Notes: a model not told the origin generated them from the sequence alone. Positions 40,752-49,885 are shown, counted from the first letter of the stretch. The stretch is DNA of 64,000 nt from VXYL01 sp965199915 (GCA_965199915.1 OZ241348.1:3534001-3598000); one strand, 5' to 3'. Program-made: numbers and translations.

Positions 40752-41711
40752 ATGCTTGTACACATGGTGGCGAGCAGCTTGAACAAAGCGCCTATGTTGG
40801 CGGAGCAACCGCATCCCGACGATTCGGGCGCGGCCGATTACCCGCACCTGCGGCTTGGCCGAGCAACCTTGGTGTGTGCGGACTGCACGAATTGGCTGCG
40901 CCGCCAAGCACCGAACTCCATCCACGCGGTGGTGACCGACCCGCCCTATGGCTTGTTGGAATACACGCCGAAGGAACAGGCGAAGCTGCATCGGGGCAAG
41001 GGCGGCGTCTGGCGTTTGCCGCCCGCCTTCAATGGCGTTCGCAGGTCGCCGGTGCCGCGTTTCACCGTGCTCACGCCGGCGAACCGAGAGCAGGTGGCCG
41101 CGTTCTTCCGCGATTGGGCGGCACTGCTGCTTCCCGCGCTGGCGCCCGGCGCAAACGTGGTGGTGGCAGCCAACCCGCTGCTCTCCTACTTGGTTGCCGG
41201 AGCGCTTGCCGCCGCCGGCTTGGAACGGCGCGGCGAGATCGTCCGCCTGGTGACCACCATGCGCGGCGGCGACCGCCCCAAGGGTGCCCACGAGGAGTTC
41301 GCGGACGTCAGCGCCATGCCGCGCTCCATGTGGGAGCCGTGGCTGGTGTTCCGCAAGCCCCTTGAGGGCCGAGTGCAAGACAACCTGCGCAAGTGGCGCT
41401 GCGGCGGATTCCGACGCCCCGCCGGCGATCGACCCTTCGGCGACGTGATCCGCTCCGCCCCAACCCGCAAGGAGGAACGGGCGCTGGCACCGCACCCGAG
41501 CCTGAAGCCGCAAGCCTTTCTGCGCCAGCTGGTGCGCGGCGTGCTGCCACTTGGCGAAGGCACGGTGCTGGACCCGTTCTGCGGCGCCGGCTCCACGCTG
41601 GCCGCAGCGGAGGCCGTGGGCTATGCGAGCATCGGGGTGGAAAAGGACGAGCGGTACTTTGCGATGGCACGGGAGGCGGTGCCGCGGCTTGCGGCGTATC
41701 GGCCGAACTGA
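40752..41711 (+). CDS. Site-specific DNA methyltransferase (N4C/N6A class)
   Basis: The 319-residue protein begins with a possible start at 40752 or an ATG at 40764. It has LGRATLVCADCTNWLRR, then the catalytic motif AVVTDPPYGLLEYTP at about residue 62 and the AdoMet-binding motif TVLDPFCGAGSTLAAAEAVG at about 275, the beta-class order. HPSLKPQAFLRQLVRGVLP precedes motif I as in N4-cytosine/N6-adenine enzymes. It converges on the PD-(D/E)XK nuclease gene with 30 bases between. Together with the AAA ATPase gene beyond, it may form a modification-restriction-like island. An orphan methylase is the simpler alternative. Confidence 0.85.
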   Translation: MLVHMVASSLNKAPMLAEQPHPDDSGAADYPHLRLGRATLVCADCTNWLRRQAPNSIHAVVTDPPYGLLEYTPKEQAKLHRGKGGVWRLPPAFNGVRRSPVPRFTVLTPANREQVAAFFRDWAALLLPALAPGANVVVAANPLLSYLVAGALAAAGLERRGEIVRLVTTMRGGDRPKGAHEEFADVSAMPRSMWEPWLVFRKPLEGRVQDNLRKWRCGGFRRPAGDRPFGDVIRSAPTRKEERALAPHPSLKPQAFLRQLVRGVLPLGEGTVLDPFCGAGSTLAAAEAVGYASIGVEKDERYFAMAREAVPRLAAYRPN

Positions 41712-41741
41712 CGTCTAACGGCGAACCCGGAAGGCATTGGC

Positions 41742-43118
41742 TCAACTTCCATCAATGCTCTTGATTATGGGAATCGTTTGGACAGCAAATTCCTTGAACC
41801 TCTTCACTAGAATGTTGGCGATTTCACCACCGTTTCCCTTCACCTCTCCGTCGCAGCCACCGTGCGCTGCGACCTCCTCATGCAATTTCGGAATGAGGGG
41901 GTTCCAGTCTCGGTATCGTTCATCAACATACTCCCAGCACGGCAGACGGCGGTGTTGCCTCATTTGATGGTTGCGGAGTTCCTGCTGGAGTTTGCTTCTC
42001 CTCTCTCGATCATCGTTTGATACTTCGTTGATGGCGGGCGACCATACTCCGTAATACCAATCAGCATCCTCAGCCGACTCCGCAATCATCTGAACGCGAG
42101 TGATTTTGTCTTGACCACCAACAACATAGGGCCGCCAAGTGTTGCAATAAATGCTGATGTAGCTTCCGTGACTCTTTGGCCCATGATCCCACACTATATA
42201 TGGTTCCGCGTCTTCGTCGAACAGGGCTGCCAAGTCTTCCCAAATCATGTTCATGATCATTTCAAGAAAATTACTCCTAATTTCCCTTGACAATTTCGGC
42301 CAAGTCTCATAAACGGCCAACGCAGTAGCGAAGTGCTCTTGATGCCTGCGCAAGAAATCCTCGACTGCACCTTTCGCTGTGTTCGTCACCACATTCCCTC
42401 CGTATCTTTGTCGACAGTACATCTCTACCTCTCGTAAGTACCAACGTAACCGATCTACGTCACAGTTCTTCCGGCAATCGGCGAACCAGTTCACGAGAGA
42501 GGATTCAAGACGTAATTTGTCGAACCCATCATCTAAATCTAGACGTTGTTTTGAGCCGCAAGGCATGATCGCAAACCGCCGAGGAGTCGACGTCTCAAGG
42601 TCTTCGATGGTCTCGCGGCCCATGCTCGTTTCCGACGGACCGTCGCCGGCTGGTGAGAGATAGACGAGCAAGGAGTAGTCGTACTCTCGCTTGAGCCAGC
42701 CGAGGTAGTCTTCAACTTGATCTTCTTTGTCGACCGCAGAGTTGCTCTTGTTCTCGATAGCGAGGCAGTGCTGGCTGTCGATCTCGACGACAATGTCGAT
42801 GCGACGACCGCCATCGATCCGTCGCTCCATCTGCACCTTGGCATTGCTGAGGTCACTCGGAGTCACGTCCTGGGCGAAATCCAGCTTATCGGTCAAGAGC
42901 TTCAAGAATGCCGTCCCTTGGCCATGGACACCCGACGGATCCAGCAAATCCGCGATCATCCTTGAGAACCCCTTCTCGTCTGTTCGCAAGTAGCGGAACA
43001 CGTTGAACCGGCGCGCGAGTTGCCGATCCAACTCGTCGTCCAACGTTTGCGCGGTTTCCAGCCGAGGGGCGATTTCGGCGAAGAACCGCTCAAGGTCGCC
43101 CTGGGAGATCTCAGCCAT
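41742..43118 (-). CDS. PD-(D/E)XK nuclease superfamily protein (PDDEXK_4-like)
   Basis: The 458-residue protein is read from an ATG at 43118 because AGGAAG lies 4 bases upstream; a TTG at 43163 would add 15 residues. GGRRIDIVVEIDSQHCLAIENKSNSAVDKEDQ (here split as RIDIVVEID at about residue 108 and LAIENKSNS at about 121) contains the D...ExK nuclease core, followed by QVEDYLGWLKREY. This matches the PDDEXK_4 group found in defence and accessory genes. The rest is hydrophilic and without known motifs. GC is clearly lower than around it. It lies 69 bases downstream of the AAA ATPase gene on the same strand, and the two probably act together. The target is unknown. Confidence 0.75.
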   Translation of the reverse strand: MAEISQGDLERFFAEIAPRLETAQTLDDELDRQLARRFNVFRYLRTDEKGFSRMIADLLDPSGVHGQGTAFLKLLTDKLDFAQDVTPSDLSNAKVQMERRIDGGRRIDIVVEIDSQHCLAIENKSNSAVDKEDQVEDYLGWLKREYDYSLLVYLSPAGDGPSETSMGRETIEDLETSTPRRFAIMPCGSKQRLDLDDGFDKLRLESSLVNWFADCRKNCDVDRLRWYLREVEMYCRQRYGGNVVTNTAKGAVEDFLRRHQEHFATALAVYETWPKLSREIRSNFLEMIMNMIWEDLAALFDEDAEPYIVWDHGPKSHGSYISIYCNTWRPYVVGGQDKITRVQMIAESAEDADWYYGVWSPAINEVSNDDRERRSKLQQELRNHQMRQHRRLPCWEYVDERYRDWNPLIPKLHEEVAAHGGCDGEVKGNGGEIANILVKRFKEFAVQTIPIIKSIDGS

Positions 43119-43187
43119 CTGACTTCCTGCGGCCGATGGGTCGGCAACCACCGCGTCCGTCAACTCTAAGCCCCCACCTCAAGCCCT

Positions 43188-44438
43188 TCATTCGCCCAAC
43201 TCTACCACATACCCGTGGAATGACGGGATGCCGAACGAGACGGCGCCTAGCGGGTCTTCCGCTAGCACGCCGTGGACGATGGCCTTGTCGAGTGCTTCCT
43301 TGCCGTTGAAGCCGGCAGTGTCCAGTTCCAGCACGGCGTCCTCAATGGCCAGCGCACTTGTGCCGCGTTGATCCATCGCGCCTGCCAGCGTTTGCATGGG
43401 TTTGATGCCCTGCAACAGGCGCAAGCGGCTGTCGTAGTAGTCGGCTCGGGCTTGGTGGCCAGCTTGCAGCGCCGATTCCAGCGCCGGTCCTTCGGCCAAG
43501 CCGCCGTGCTCGTCGATGGCCTGAAGCGCCGCCGCGAGATAGCCGTGGATGTGCTGGGGGAACCCTTGGGACGCCTTGGCCAGCGCGTCGGCGCACGCCT
43601 TCGGGATGGCATGCCCCAACGCCTGCATGTTGCCCTTTATGGCGTCGAGCGCATCGTCGTCCGGCAGCGGGCGCAGATGGATGATCTGCCCCAAGCGCGA
43701 GATTCCCGGCGTATCGCTGGAGCCGGCCAGCACGGCCGGCGTGTGCTGCAAGCCAATGCCTACGACCAGCATCGGGCAACCGTGGTCGCCTTCGTGGAGC
43801 ACGCGCAGAGCGGCCAAGCCGTTCGGTTGAACTGTTTGCAGTTCGTCGATGGTGAGCACCAGCGCGACGTTCTTCCACATGCGGGTGCGGCGCGATGCCA
43901 GCAGCAGCGCGAACAAGCGACCGGTGTGCCGCGCGTGTTCCCGCGTGCGCCCGCCTTTCAACCAGCCCACGCCGCGCGCCCTGCGGGGCGCGTTCGAGTT
44001 TGCTCCGCAAACTCCGTGCCTGTCGCAAAACTTGACTCGTTTGTGAGCATCTTCGCCTCCCAAGTAGGTTAGGTCGCGGCGGATGGTCTTGCTGTCGAGG
44101 TCGGCCACCTCGCGGCCGATCTTGTCCGCGTTCAGCGTTCGGGCGATGGCCATGAACAAGTCGATGTCGCTTTCCAAAATGCTGGTGTTGAGCGCGAGAT
44201 GCCGTACTTTCGGCGCGCTCCCGTTCATCGTGGCGTCTTTGGCGAACGTGAGGCCCAGCTGCGTCTTGCCGACGCCCGGAACGCCCATGATGAGCGACAT
44301 GCCGCCGCGTGGATCGCCCGTCGAACACAGCCGGCCAAGCCGCTTGCTCAGCGCGGAGAGCTCCGTCTTGCGGCCAGCGAAGTACGGCAGCTCGTCGCGG
44401 TGGGTGCCGAGCTCGGCTGGCGACGGGTTGTTGGGCAT
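43188..44438 (-). CDS. AAA ATPase with in-frame palindromic-repeat insertion
   Basis: The 416-residue protein starts MPNNPSPAELGTHRDEL, has Walker A MGVPGVGKTQLGLTF (about residues 51-65) and Walker B VALVLTIDELQTVQPNG (about 198-214), with WxNNA-like text before it. Such AAA_22-type proteins often switch a partner effector. Between residues about 133 and 163 an insert (HKRVKFCDRHGVCGANSNAP and RRARG) is encoded by repeat locus E. The flanking sequence (DLTYLGGE and VGWLKGGRTRE) would join to make a normal ATPase. The insert adds 30 codons and keeps the frame. It lies 69 bases upstream of the PD-(D/E)XK gene, and a 416-residue product is plausible if the insert loops out. Confidence 0.75.
   Translation of the reverse strand: MPNNPSPAELGTHRDELPYFAGRKTELSALSKRLGRLCSTGDPRGGMSLIMGVPGVGKTQLGLTFAKDATMNGSAPKVRHLALNTSILESDIDLFMAIARTLNADKIGREVADLDSKTIRRDLTYLGGEDAHKRVKFCDRHGVCGANSNAPRRARGVGWLKGGRTREHARHTGRLFALLLASRRTRMWKNVALVLTIDELQTVQPNGLAALRVLHEGDHGCPMLVVGIGLQHTPAVLAGSSDTPGISRLGQIIHLRPLPDDDALDAIKGNMQALGHAIPKACADALAKASQGFPQHIHGYLAAALQAIDEHGGLAEGPALESALQAGHQARADYYDSRLRLLQGIKPMQTLAGAMDQRGTSALAIEDAVLELDTAGFNGKEALDKAIVHGVLAEDPLGAVSFGIPSFHGYVVELGE
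43972..44062 (+). repeat. Interspersed palindromic repeat, locus E, inside a coding sequence
   Basis: On the plus strand the locus has CGCGCCCTGCGGGGCGCG, then GAGTTTGCTCCGCAAACTC, then a tail (CGCAAAACTTGACTCGTTTG, GAGCATCTTCGCCTCCCAAG), all in the same order as in locus A. It lies inside the AAA ATPase gene on the opposite strand without breaking its frame. About 90 bases are added, divisible by three within the accuracy of the boundaries. Confidence 0.9.
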
Positions 44439-44543
44439 GGCGGCAATATAGCACCGTGCATCCCGCTGGCTTGCCGCGCGAGCGTTCATTCCCAGCGCGG
44501 CGAAGCGCCGCCCAGAGGGGATGTGGTCGTCCGCTGCGTCCTA

Positions 44544-46133
44544 CTAAGCCGCTTCCGGCGCTGCCACCGCGGAGGAGTCCTCGGCCAGCGATTTCACGAT
44601 GCCGAACGTCATCAGCAACAGCACCACGCTCACCGGCAGCGCGGCGGCCACGGAAGCGGCCCGCAGCGCGTCCAGCCCGCCGGCCAACAGCAACACCGCC
44701 GCCACCAACCCTTCGGCGCTGCCCCAGACGACGCGGAATCGGCGTGGTGGATGATCGTCGCCGAGGCTTAGCAGGGTGGCGATCACCAAGGTGCCGGAAT
44801 CCGACGAGGTGATGAACCAAGTGGCGAGCAGGAAGGTGGCCAAAAAGCACATCATCCACACCAACCACGAGATGTCGGTCATGCGTTCGATGGTGCCGTA
44901 CAACGCCGATTCCAATTGATTGGCGCGCACCAGTTCGAGAATGCCGGCCGTGCCCACGCCGTCGGGCGCGTTGAGTTCCAAGTGCAGCGCGTTGCCACCG
45001 AACAGGCAGATCCAAAAGAACGCCATGGCCGTGGGCACGAACATCACGCCCGCCACGAACTCGCGGATGGTGCGCCCGCGCGAAATGCGGGCGATGAACA
45101 TGCCCACGAACGGCGCCCAGGAAATCCACCAGCCCCAGTAGAAGACCGTCCAAGCCCCCTGCCAACTCGCGTCTTCGGGTTCTCCGGCGGTCCAGAAACC
45201 CATCGGCACCAAATTGGAAAGATATTCGCCGAGCGTGGTGGCGAAAAAACTCATCAACCATTCGAACGGGCCGAAGAAGAGGAAAAACGCCAGCAACACC
45301 ATGCTGAGATAAATGTTCCACTCCGAAATCATCCGGATGCCGCGACCAATGCCGGAAACGGCGGACAACGTCGCCACCGCGGAGATGACCGCGATCAACG
45401 TGATCTGCGTCCACTGGCCCGGATCCAAGCCGAACAACGCATGGAGGCCCGCCGCCATCTGCTTCACGCCGAGGCCCAGCGACGTGGCGACGCCGAACAC
45501 GGCGCCGAACACCGCGAGCAGATCCACGCCGTGGCCGATGGGGCCGTAGATGCGGTCGCCAATCACCGGATAGAGCGCCGAGCGCAAGGTGAGCGGCAGC
45601 TTTTTGCGAAAGCCGAAGTAGGCGAGACACAGGCCGACGACAATGTAGACGGCCCAAGCGTGCAAGCCCCAGTGAAAATAAGTGACGCGCACCGCATGCA
45701 CGGCGCGGCGCTCGTCCTGCTCGGTGACGCCCAGATGATCGGCGTGCGGATTGCTGTCGAAGTAGGACAGCGGCTCGGAGATGGAGAAGAACAGGATGCC
45801 GATGCCGACTCCCGCGGAGAAGAGCATCGCCAGCCACGAGAACGTGCTGAACTCTGGCTTCGAATCGTCGTCGCCCAGCCGGATGTTGCCGTGGCGGCTG
45901 AGCATCAAGTAGAAGCAAACGAACAGCATCGCGCACACGGCCAGGATGTAGTACCAGCTCAACGTCGCCTCGATCCAGCGGCGCAGCCCCGCGAACAGCT
46001 GTCCGGCAGGATCCACGAACATCACCGTGAACACCACGAACGCCAGCACCATTCCCTTCGAGGCCAGCGCCATGCCGGGGTGAAGACCGGCCCACATGCC
46101 GGTCTTGGCCACCACGAGACGCTTCTTCGACAC
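44544..46133 (-). CDS. BCCT-family transporter (betaine/choline/carnitine)
   Basis: The 529-residue inner-membrane protein has about 12 membrane helices. The segment MLFSAGVGIGILFFSISEPL carries the glycine motif of BCCT transporters, and FHWGLHAWAVYIVVGL follows. The aromatic box region FYWGWWISWAPFVGMFIARISRGRTIREF (given in part: WWISWAPFVGMFIARISRGR) is the substrate-binding helix of betaine/choline/carnitine carriers. These use Na+ or H+ to import osmolytes. The GTG at 46133 (M-S-K-K-R) is chosen; a TTG at 46166 is possible. A long C-terminal regulatory tail as in BetP is absent. The substrate cannot be chosen among betaine, choline, carnitine or DMSP. Confidence 0.93.
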   Translation of the reverse strand: MSKKRLVVAKTGMWAGLHPGMALASKGMVLAFVVFTVMFVDPAGQLFAGLRRWIEATLSWYYILAVCAMLFVCFYLMLSRHGNIRLGDDDSKPEFSTFSWLAMLFSAGVGIGILFFSISEPLSYFDSNPHADHLGVTEQDERRAVHAVRVTYFHWGLHAWAVYIVVGLCLAYFGFRKKLPLTLRSALYPVIGDRIYGPIGHGVDLLAVFGAVFGVATSLGLGVKQMAAGLHALFGLDPGQWTQITLIAVISAVATLSAVSGIGRGIRMISEWNIYLSMVLLAFFLFFGPFEWLMSFFATTLGEYLSNLVPMGFWTAGEPEDASWQGAWTVFYWGWWISWAPFVGMFIARISRGRTIREFVAGVMFVPTAMAFFWICLFGGNALHLELNAPDGVGTAGILELVRANQLESALYGTIERMTDISWLVWMMCFLATFLLATWFITSSDSGTLVIATLLSLGDDHPPRRFRVVWGSAEGLVAAVLLLAGGLDALRAASVAAALPVSVVLLLMTFGIVKSLAEDSSAVAAPEAA

Positions 46134-46463
46134 TAGCGGACCCTGAGCGGCGCACCGCCGCGGCAAATCGACGCCCGGGCCAAGGCGGCGCTTGTCGCAC
46201 CGCGCGCAAGCCCGACCCTCCGCGACGGGGCCGCAAGCAGCGGGGGCGTCCGACCGCCAACCAGCTGTTGGCCGCCGGGCGGCGCGAAGAAATCCTTTGC
46301 GCTTGAGATACGGTGGGCTCGCTTGCGGAACAAGGTGTCAGCGTAACATGGTGTTCGGGTTGCGTGGGGTGCCGCTGCGGAGTCCGATCGTCGCGCCGCC
46401 AACCGCCGCGCGCGGTCGCGTAGAATCACGCTTGCCGCAACCACGCCACCCGTTCGCCGCCCG
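46134..46463. other. Intergenic region between divergent transporter genes
   Basis: About 330 bases separate the BCCT gene (minus) and the NCS2 gene (plus), and both promoters must lie here. I see no known operator, riboswitch or small gene. A purine riboswitch could be expected before an NCS2 gene, but no conserved core is visible. Confidence 0.5.
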
Positions 46464-47795
46464 ATGCCCGACACCAATCCAACCGCCCCGCCACCGCCGA
46501 TGCCTTGGCTGGAGCGGCGCTTCGCGCTCACGGCGCACGGCACCACTTGGCGGCGCGAAGCGGTGGCCGGGGTGACCACGTTCTTGGCGATGGCCTACAT
46601 CACCGTGGTCAACCCCACCGTCCTCGCGGACGCCGGCATGGACTTCGGCGCCGTGTTCGTGGCCACCTGCCTCGCCGCCGCGGCCGGCACGCTGGCGATG
46701 GGCTTGCTCGCCAACTATCCGGTGGCGTTGGCGCCCGGCATGGGGCAGAACGCGTTCTTCACCTACACCGTGGTGCTGGGCATGGGAGTGGACTGGCGCA
46801 CCGCCCTCGGCGCGGTCTTTCTTTCCGGCGTCTTGTTTGTGGCGCTCAGCGCGCTGCGCGTGCGCGAGTGGTTGATCAACGCCATCCCGAAGGACTTGAA
46901 GCTCGGCATTTGCGCCGGCGTCGGCTTCTTCATCGCACTCATCGCGCTCAAGAACGCCGGCGTGGTGATCGGCGACGACGCGACCTTGGTGGCGTTCGGG
47001 GAACTCACGCGCTTCGGGCCGCTGGCGGCGTTGATCGGGTTTGTCGTGATCGCCGCGTTGCTGGCGCGCCGGGTGCCCGGCGCCATCGTCTTGGGCATGC
47101 TGGCGGTGGCCGTGGCGGGCTGGGTGTTCGGCGCCGCCGAGTTTCACGGCGTGTTCTCGCTTCCGCCTTCGCCCGCGCCGGTGCTGCTGGAACTGGACAT
47201 TCCGGCCGCCATGCGGCTCTCGCTGATCGCCGTCATCCTGTCGTTTCTGATTGTGGACGTGTTCGACACCGCCGGCACGCTGGTGGGAGTCGCCACCCGC
47301 AGCGGGCTGATCGGCGCCGACGGCAAGTTGCCGCGGCTGCGCGACGCCCTGATGGCGGACTCCGGGGCCACGGTGTTCGGCGCGCTGGCGGGAACGTCGT
47401 CCGCCACCAGCTACATCGAAAGCGCGGCGGGCGTGGAGAGCGGTGGACGAACCGGCCTCACCGCGGTGGTGGTGGCCGGTCTCTTCCTGCTCTGCCTGCT
47501 GTTCGCGCCGCTGGCCGAGAGCGTGCCGCCCTACGCCACCAGCGCCGCGCTGCTGTTGGTGGCCACGCTGATGGCGCGGGGCCTGGCGGACCTCGATTGG
47601 AAGGACATCACCGAGGCGGCGCCGGCCACGGTGACCGCCATCGCCATGCCGCTCAGCTTCTCGGTGGCGGACGGCATCGGCTTGGGATTCCTGTCCTACG
47701 CGGCCATCAAGCTGCTGGCCGGCCGCCCGCGCGAATGTCCGACGGCGGTGTACGTCGTGGCGGTTGTCTTCGCCTTGAAGTTCGCGCTGCTCTAA
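46464..47795 (+). CDS. NCS2-family (AzgA-like) purine permease
   Basis: The 443-residue protein is a 12-14-helix transporter. LAPGMGQNAFFTYTVVLGMG (about residues 90-109) and VFDTAGTLVGVATRSGL are typical of the AzgA/GhxP group of nucleobase:proton symporters, and GTSSATSYIESAAGVESGGRTG is the hallmark of this branch (given here in part: TSSATSYIESAAGVESGG). The likely substrates are hypoxanthine, guanine or adenine. The start at 46464 has the family's N-terminus (PWLERRFAL). The dehydrogenase small-subunit gene follows after 16 bases. Confidence 0.93.
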   Translation: MPDTNPTAPPPPMPWLERRFALTAHGTTWRREAVAGVTTFLAMAYITVVNPTVLADAGMDFGAVFVATCLAAAAGTLAMGLLANYPVALAPGMGQNAFFTYTVVLGMGVDWRTALGAVFLSGVLFVALSALRVREWLINAIPKDLKLGICAGVGFFIALIALKNAGVVIGDDATLVAFGELTRFGPLAALIGFVVIAALLARRVPGAIVLGMLAVAVAGWVFGAAEFHGVFSLPPSPAPVLLELDIPAAMRLSLIAVILSFLIVDVFDTAGTLVGVATRSGLIGADGKLPRLRDALMADSGATVFGALAGTSSATSYIESAAGVESGGRTGLTAVVVAGLFLLCLLFAPLAESVPPYATSAALLLVATLMARGLADLDWKDITEAAPATVTAIAMPLSFSVADGIGLGFLSYAAIKLLAGRPRECPTAVYVVAVVFALKFALL

Positions 47796-47811
47796 GCCGG
47801 GTCGAACGCGC

Positions 47812-48273
47812 GTGGCGAAGGACGGTGGCAACCAGGGGGCGGCGGCGACGCTCACGCGGCGATCCTTCGCCACGCTGTGGGGCGCGGCGGCTGGCGTCGC
47901 CATCGCCGCGCCGGTGCCGGACGCGGGCGGCGTGGACTCGTTTCGCGCTTTGAGCGCCACGCTCACGGGGTTCGACGAGTCGCAGTTGGATGCCGGTTTC
48001 GCCGACGCGCTGCGCCGCGCGCTCCTCGGCGCCGGCCATGCCGCGAACCTGGCCGCGCTTGCCGCGACGGCGACGGCGCGAACGCCGGAGACCGCCGCGC
48101 TCGAGACGGCTATTGTCTCCGCTTGGTATTCGGGCGTGCTCCCCGGCGCGCCGCCGGTGGTCGCCACGTTGTACGGCGCGTTGATCTGGTCGGCGGCGGG
48201 TTTCGCCACCCCTCCCGGCGTTTGCAGCGGGGATGGTTGGAGCAAAGCGCCGGCGGAGGCGGGCAATGACTGA
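47812..48273 (+). CDS. Tat-exported small (gamma) subunit of a GMC dehydrogenase
   Basis: The 153-residue protein has a twin-arginine-like signal (LTRRSFATLWGAAAGVAI, residues 15-32), a helical core with FRALSATLTGFDESQLD, and HAANLAALAATATA. This matches the gluconate 2-dehydrogenase subunit 3/sorbitol dehydrogenase small-subunit type, which escorts the flavin subunit through the Tat system and helps it fold. The stop overlaps the start of the large-subunit gene by 8 bases. The GTG at 47812 is the likely start. No cytochrome c subunit gene follows, unlike in classical three-subunit enzymes. Confidence 0.75.
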   Translation: MAKDGGNQGAAATLTRRSFATLWGAAAGVAIAAPVPDAGGVDSFRALSATLTGFDESQLDAGFADALRRALLGAGHAANLAALAATATARTPETAALETAIVSAWYSGVLPGAPPVVATLYGALIWSAAGFATPPGVCSGDGWSKAPAEAGND

Positions 48274-49885
48274 TCTTCACGCCGACGTTGTGATCGTGGG
48301 TTCGGGCGTTGCCGGCGCGCTCGTCGCCACGCGGCTGGCAGAGGCCGGCGTGAAGGTCGCGCTGCTGGAGGCGGGGCCCCGGGTGGACCGCGCCAAGGCG
48401 CTGGAGCGCTTCGTCAGCGCGCCCGTCAAGACCCCCGAGAGCCCCTACCCGCCAAGCGCCGAGGCGGACCACCCGCTCAGCATCGACGCGGATCATTGGT
48501 ACCGGCAGGCCGGCCCGGACAAGTTCAAGAGCACCTACCTGAAGGTGGTGGGCGGCACCACTTGGCATTGGCTGGGCACCTGCCTGCGCTTCCTGCCGAA
48601 CGACTTCCGCCTGCGCAGCCTGTACGGCACCGGCGTGGACTGGCCCATCGGCTACGACGACTTGGAGCCCTTCTATCTGCAGGCGGAGCGCGAACTCGGC
48701 GTGGCCGGGGACTCCGACGAGGACCTGGGTTCGCCGCGCTCGGGCGGTTTTCCGCTGCCGCCGGTGCCGATCACCTACTTGGACCAAGTGTTCGCCCGCG
48801 CGTTGGACGGCACTCCGTACCAGGTGCGGGCGACGCCCCAAGCGCGCAACTCCGTCACCCGCGACGGGCGCCCGGCCTGCTGCGGCAGCGCCAGCTGCAT
48901 TCCCATCTGCCCCATCGGCGCGAAGTACGACGCGGCATTCCATGTGTCCAAGGCCGAACGCGCCGGCGCCGAGCTGCGCGAACGCGCCACCGCCACGCGC
49001 TTGGAAACGGACGCCGCCGGACAAATCTTGAGGGTGGTCTTCCAGCGCCCGGATCGGAGCAGGGGAGTGGCCACCGGGCGCGCTTACGTGCTCGCCGCGC
49101 ACGCCGTGGAGACGCCGCGCTTGTTGCTGCACTCCCGCTCGGAGCAATGGCCGAGCGGCGTGGCCAATTCCTCCGACGCGGTGGGCCGCAATCTGATGGA
49201 CCACCCCATCCAGCTCAGCTGGGCCTTGGCCGGAGAGCCCGTGTGGCCGTACCGGGGGCCGATTTCCACCTCCGGCATCGAGAACCTGCGCGACGGCGAA
49301 GAGCGCCGGCGTCGCGGCGCCGTGCGCACGCAGATCTCCAACGACGGCTGGAACTGGCCCACCGGCGGCGCCTTCACCGCCGCCGGCGCCCTCGCCCAAG
49401 GCGGCCTGCGCGGCGCGGAATTGCGCGCCACCGTGGCGGAACAGACCTCGCGCCATGTGCAGCTCGCCTCTCTCGTGGAGCAGTTGCCCTCCGCCGCCAA
49501 CCGCGTCGCGCTCGACGCCCAGGAGAAGGACATCTACGGCGTGCCCCTGCCGCGCATCCACTTCGACATCGGCGGCTATGCCCGGGACGGCTTGAACGCA
49601 GCCCGGGCCATGCACGATGCGGTGTTCGCCAAAGTCGCCGCGAGCGCGGTGCGGCACAAGGACGAGTTCCAAGGCGCCGGGCACATCATCGGCACCTGCC
49701 GCATGGGGGCGGATGCGAAAACGTCCGTGGTGGACGCGAACCTGCGCGCCCACGACCACCCCAACCTGCATGTGGTGGGCTCCGCGGTGTTTCCCACCTC
49801 CGGCACCGCCAACCCCACGCTCACCATCGCCGCGCTGGCGCTGCGCTTGGCGGAGCGGCTCAAGAGAGCGCTGGCGACTTCCTGA
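48266..49885 (+). CDS. GMC-type FAD-dependent sugar/alcohol dehydrogenase, large subunit
   Basis: The 539-residue protein has the FAD-binding motif ADVVIVGSGVAGALVATRLAEAG (VGSGVAG, residues 10-16), GGTTWHWLGTCLRFLP, and a C-terminal GMC segment HIIGTCRMGADAKTSVVD with VGSAVFPTSGTANPTLTI. Cysteines in ACCGSASCIPICPIGAKYD (about residues 209-227) probably hold the [3Fe-4S] cluster described for FAD-dependent glucose and sorbitol dehydrogenases. The start at 48266 lies within the small-subunit gene. The enzyme would oxidise a sugar or alcohol in the periplasm, carried there by the small subunit. The gene overlaps the convergent DUF35 gene by 26 bases at its 3' end. Confidence 0.9.
   Translation: MTDLHADVVIVGSGVAGALVATRLAEAGVKVALLEAGPRVDRAKALERFVSAPVKTPESPYPPSAEADHPLSIDADHWYRQAGPDKFKSTYLKVVGGTTWHWLGTCLRFLPNDFRLRSLYGTGVDWPIGYDDLEPFYLQAERELGVAGDSDEDLGSPRSGGFPLPPVPITYLDQVFARALDGTPYQVRATPQARNSVTRDGRPACCGSASCIPICPIGAKYDAAFHVSKAERAGAELRERATATRLETDAAGQILRVVFQRPDRSRGVATGRAYVLAAHAVETPRLLLHSRSEQWPSGVANSSDAVGRNLMDHPIQLSWALAGEPVWPYRGPISTSGIENLRDGEERRRRGAVRTQISNDGWNWPTGGAFTAAGALAQGGLRGAELRATVAEQTSRHVQLASLVEQLPSAANRVALDAQEKDIYGVPLPRIHFDIGGYARDGLNAARAMHDAVFAKVAASAVRHKDEFQGAGHIIGTCRMGADAKTSVVDANLRAHDHPNLHVVGSAVFPTSGTANPTLTIAALALRLAERLKRALATS

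Noticed and set aside
43342..46260. A 972-codon minus-strand frame spanning the BCCT and ATPase genes
   Set aside because: It is out of frame with two clearly identified genes and contains no motif.
46134..46463. A purine riboswitch before the NCS2 permease
   Set aside because: No conserved purine-riboswitch core or matching stems could be seen in the leader.
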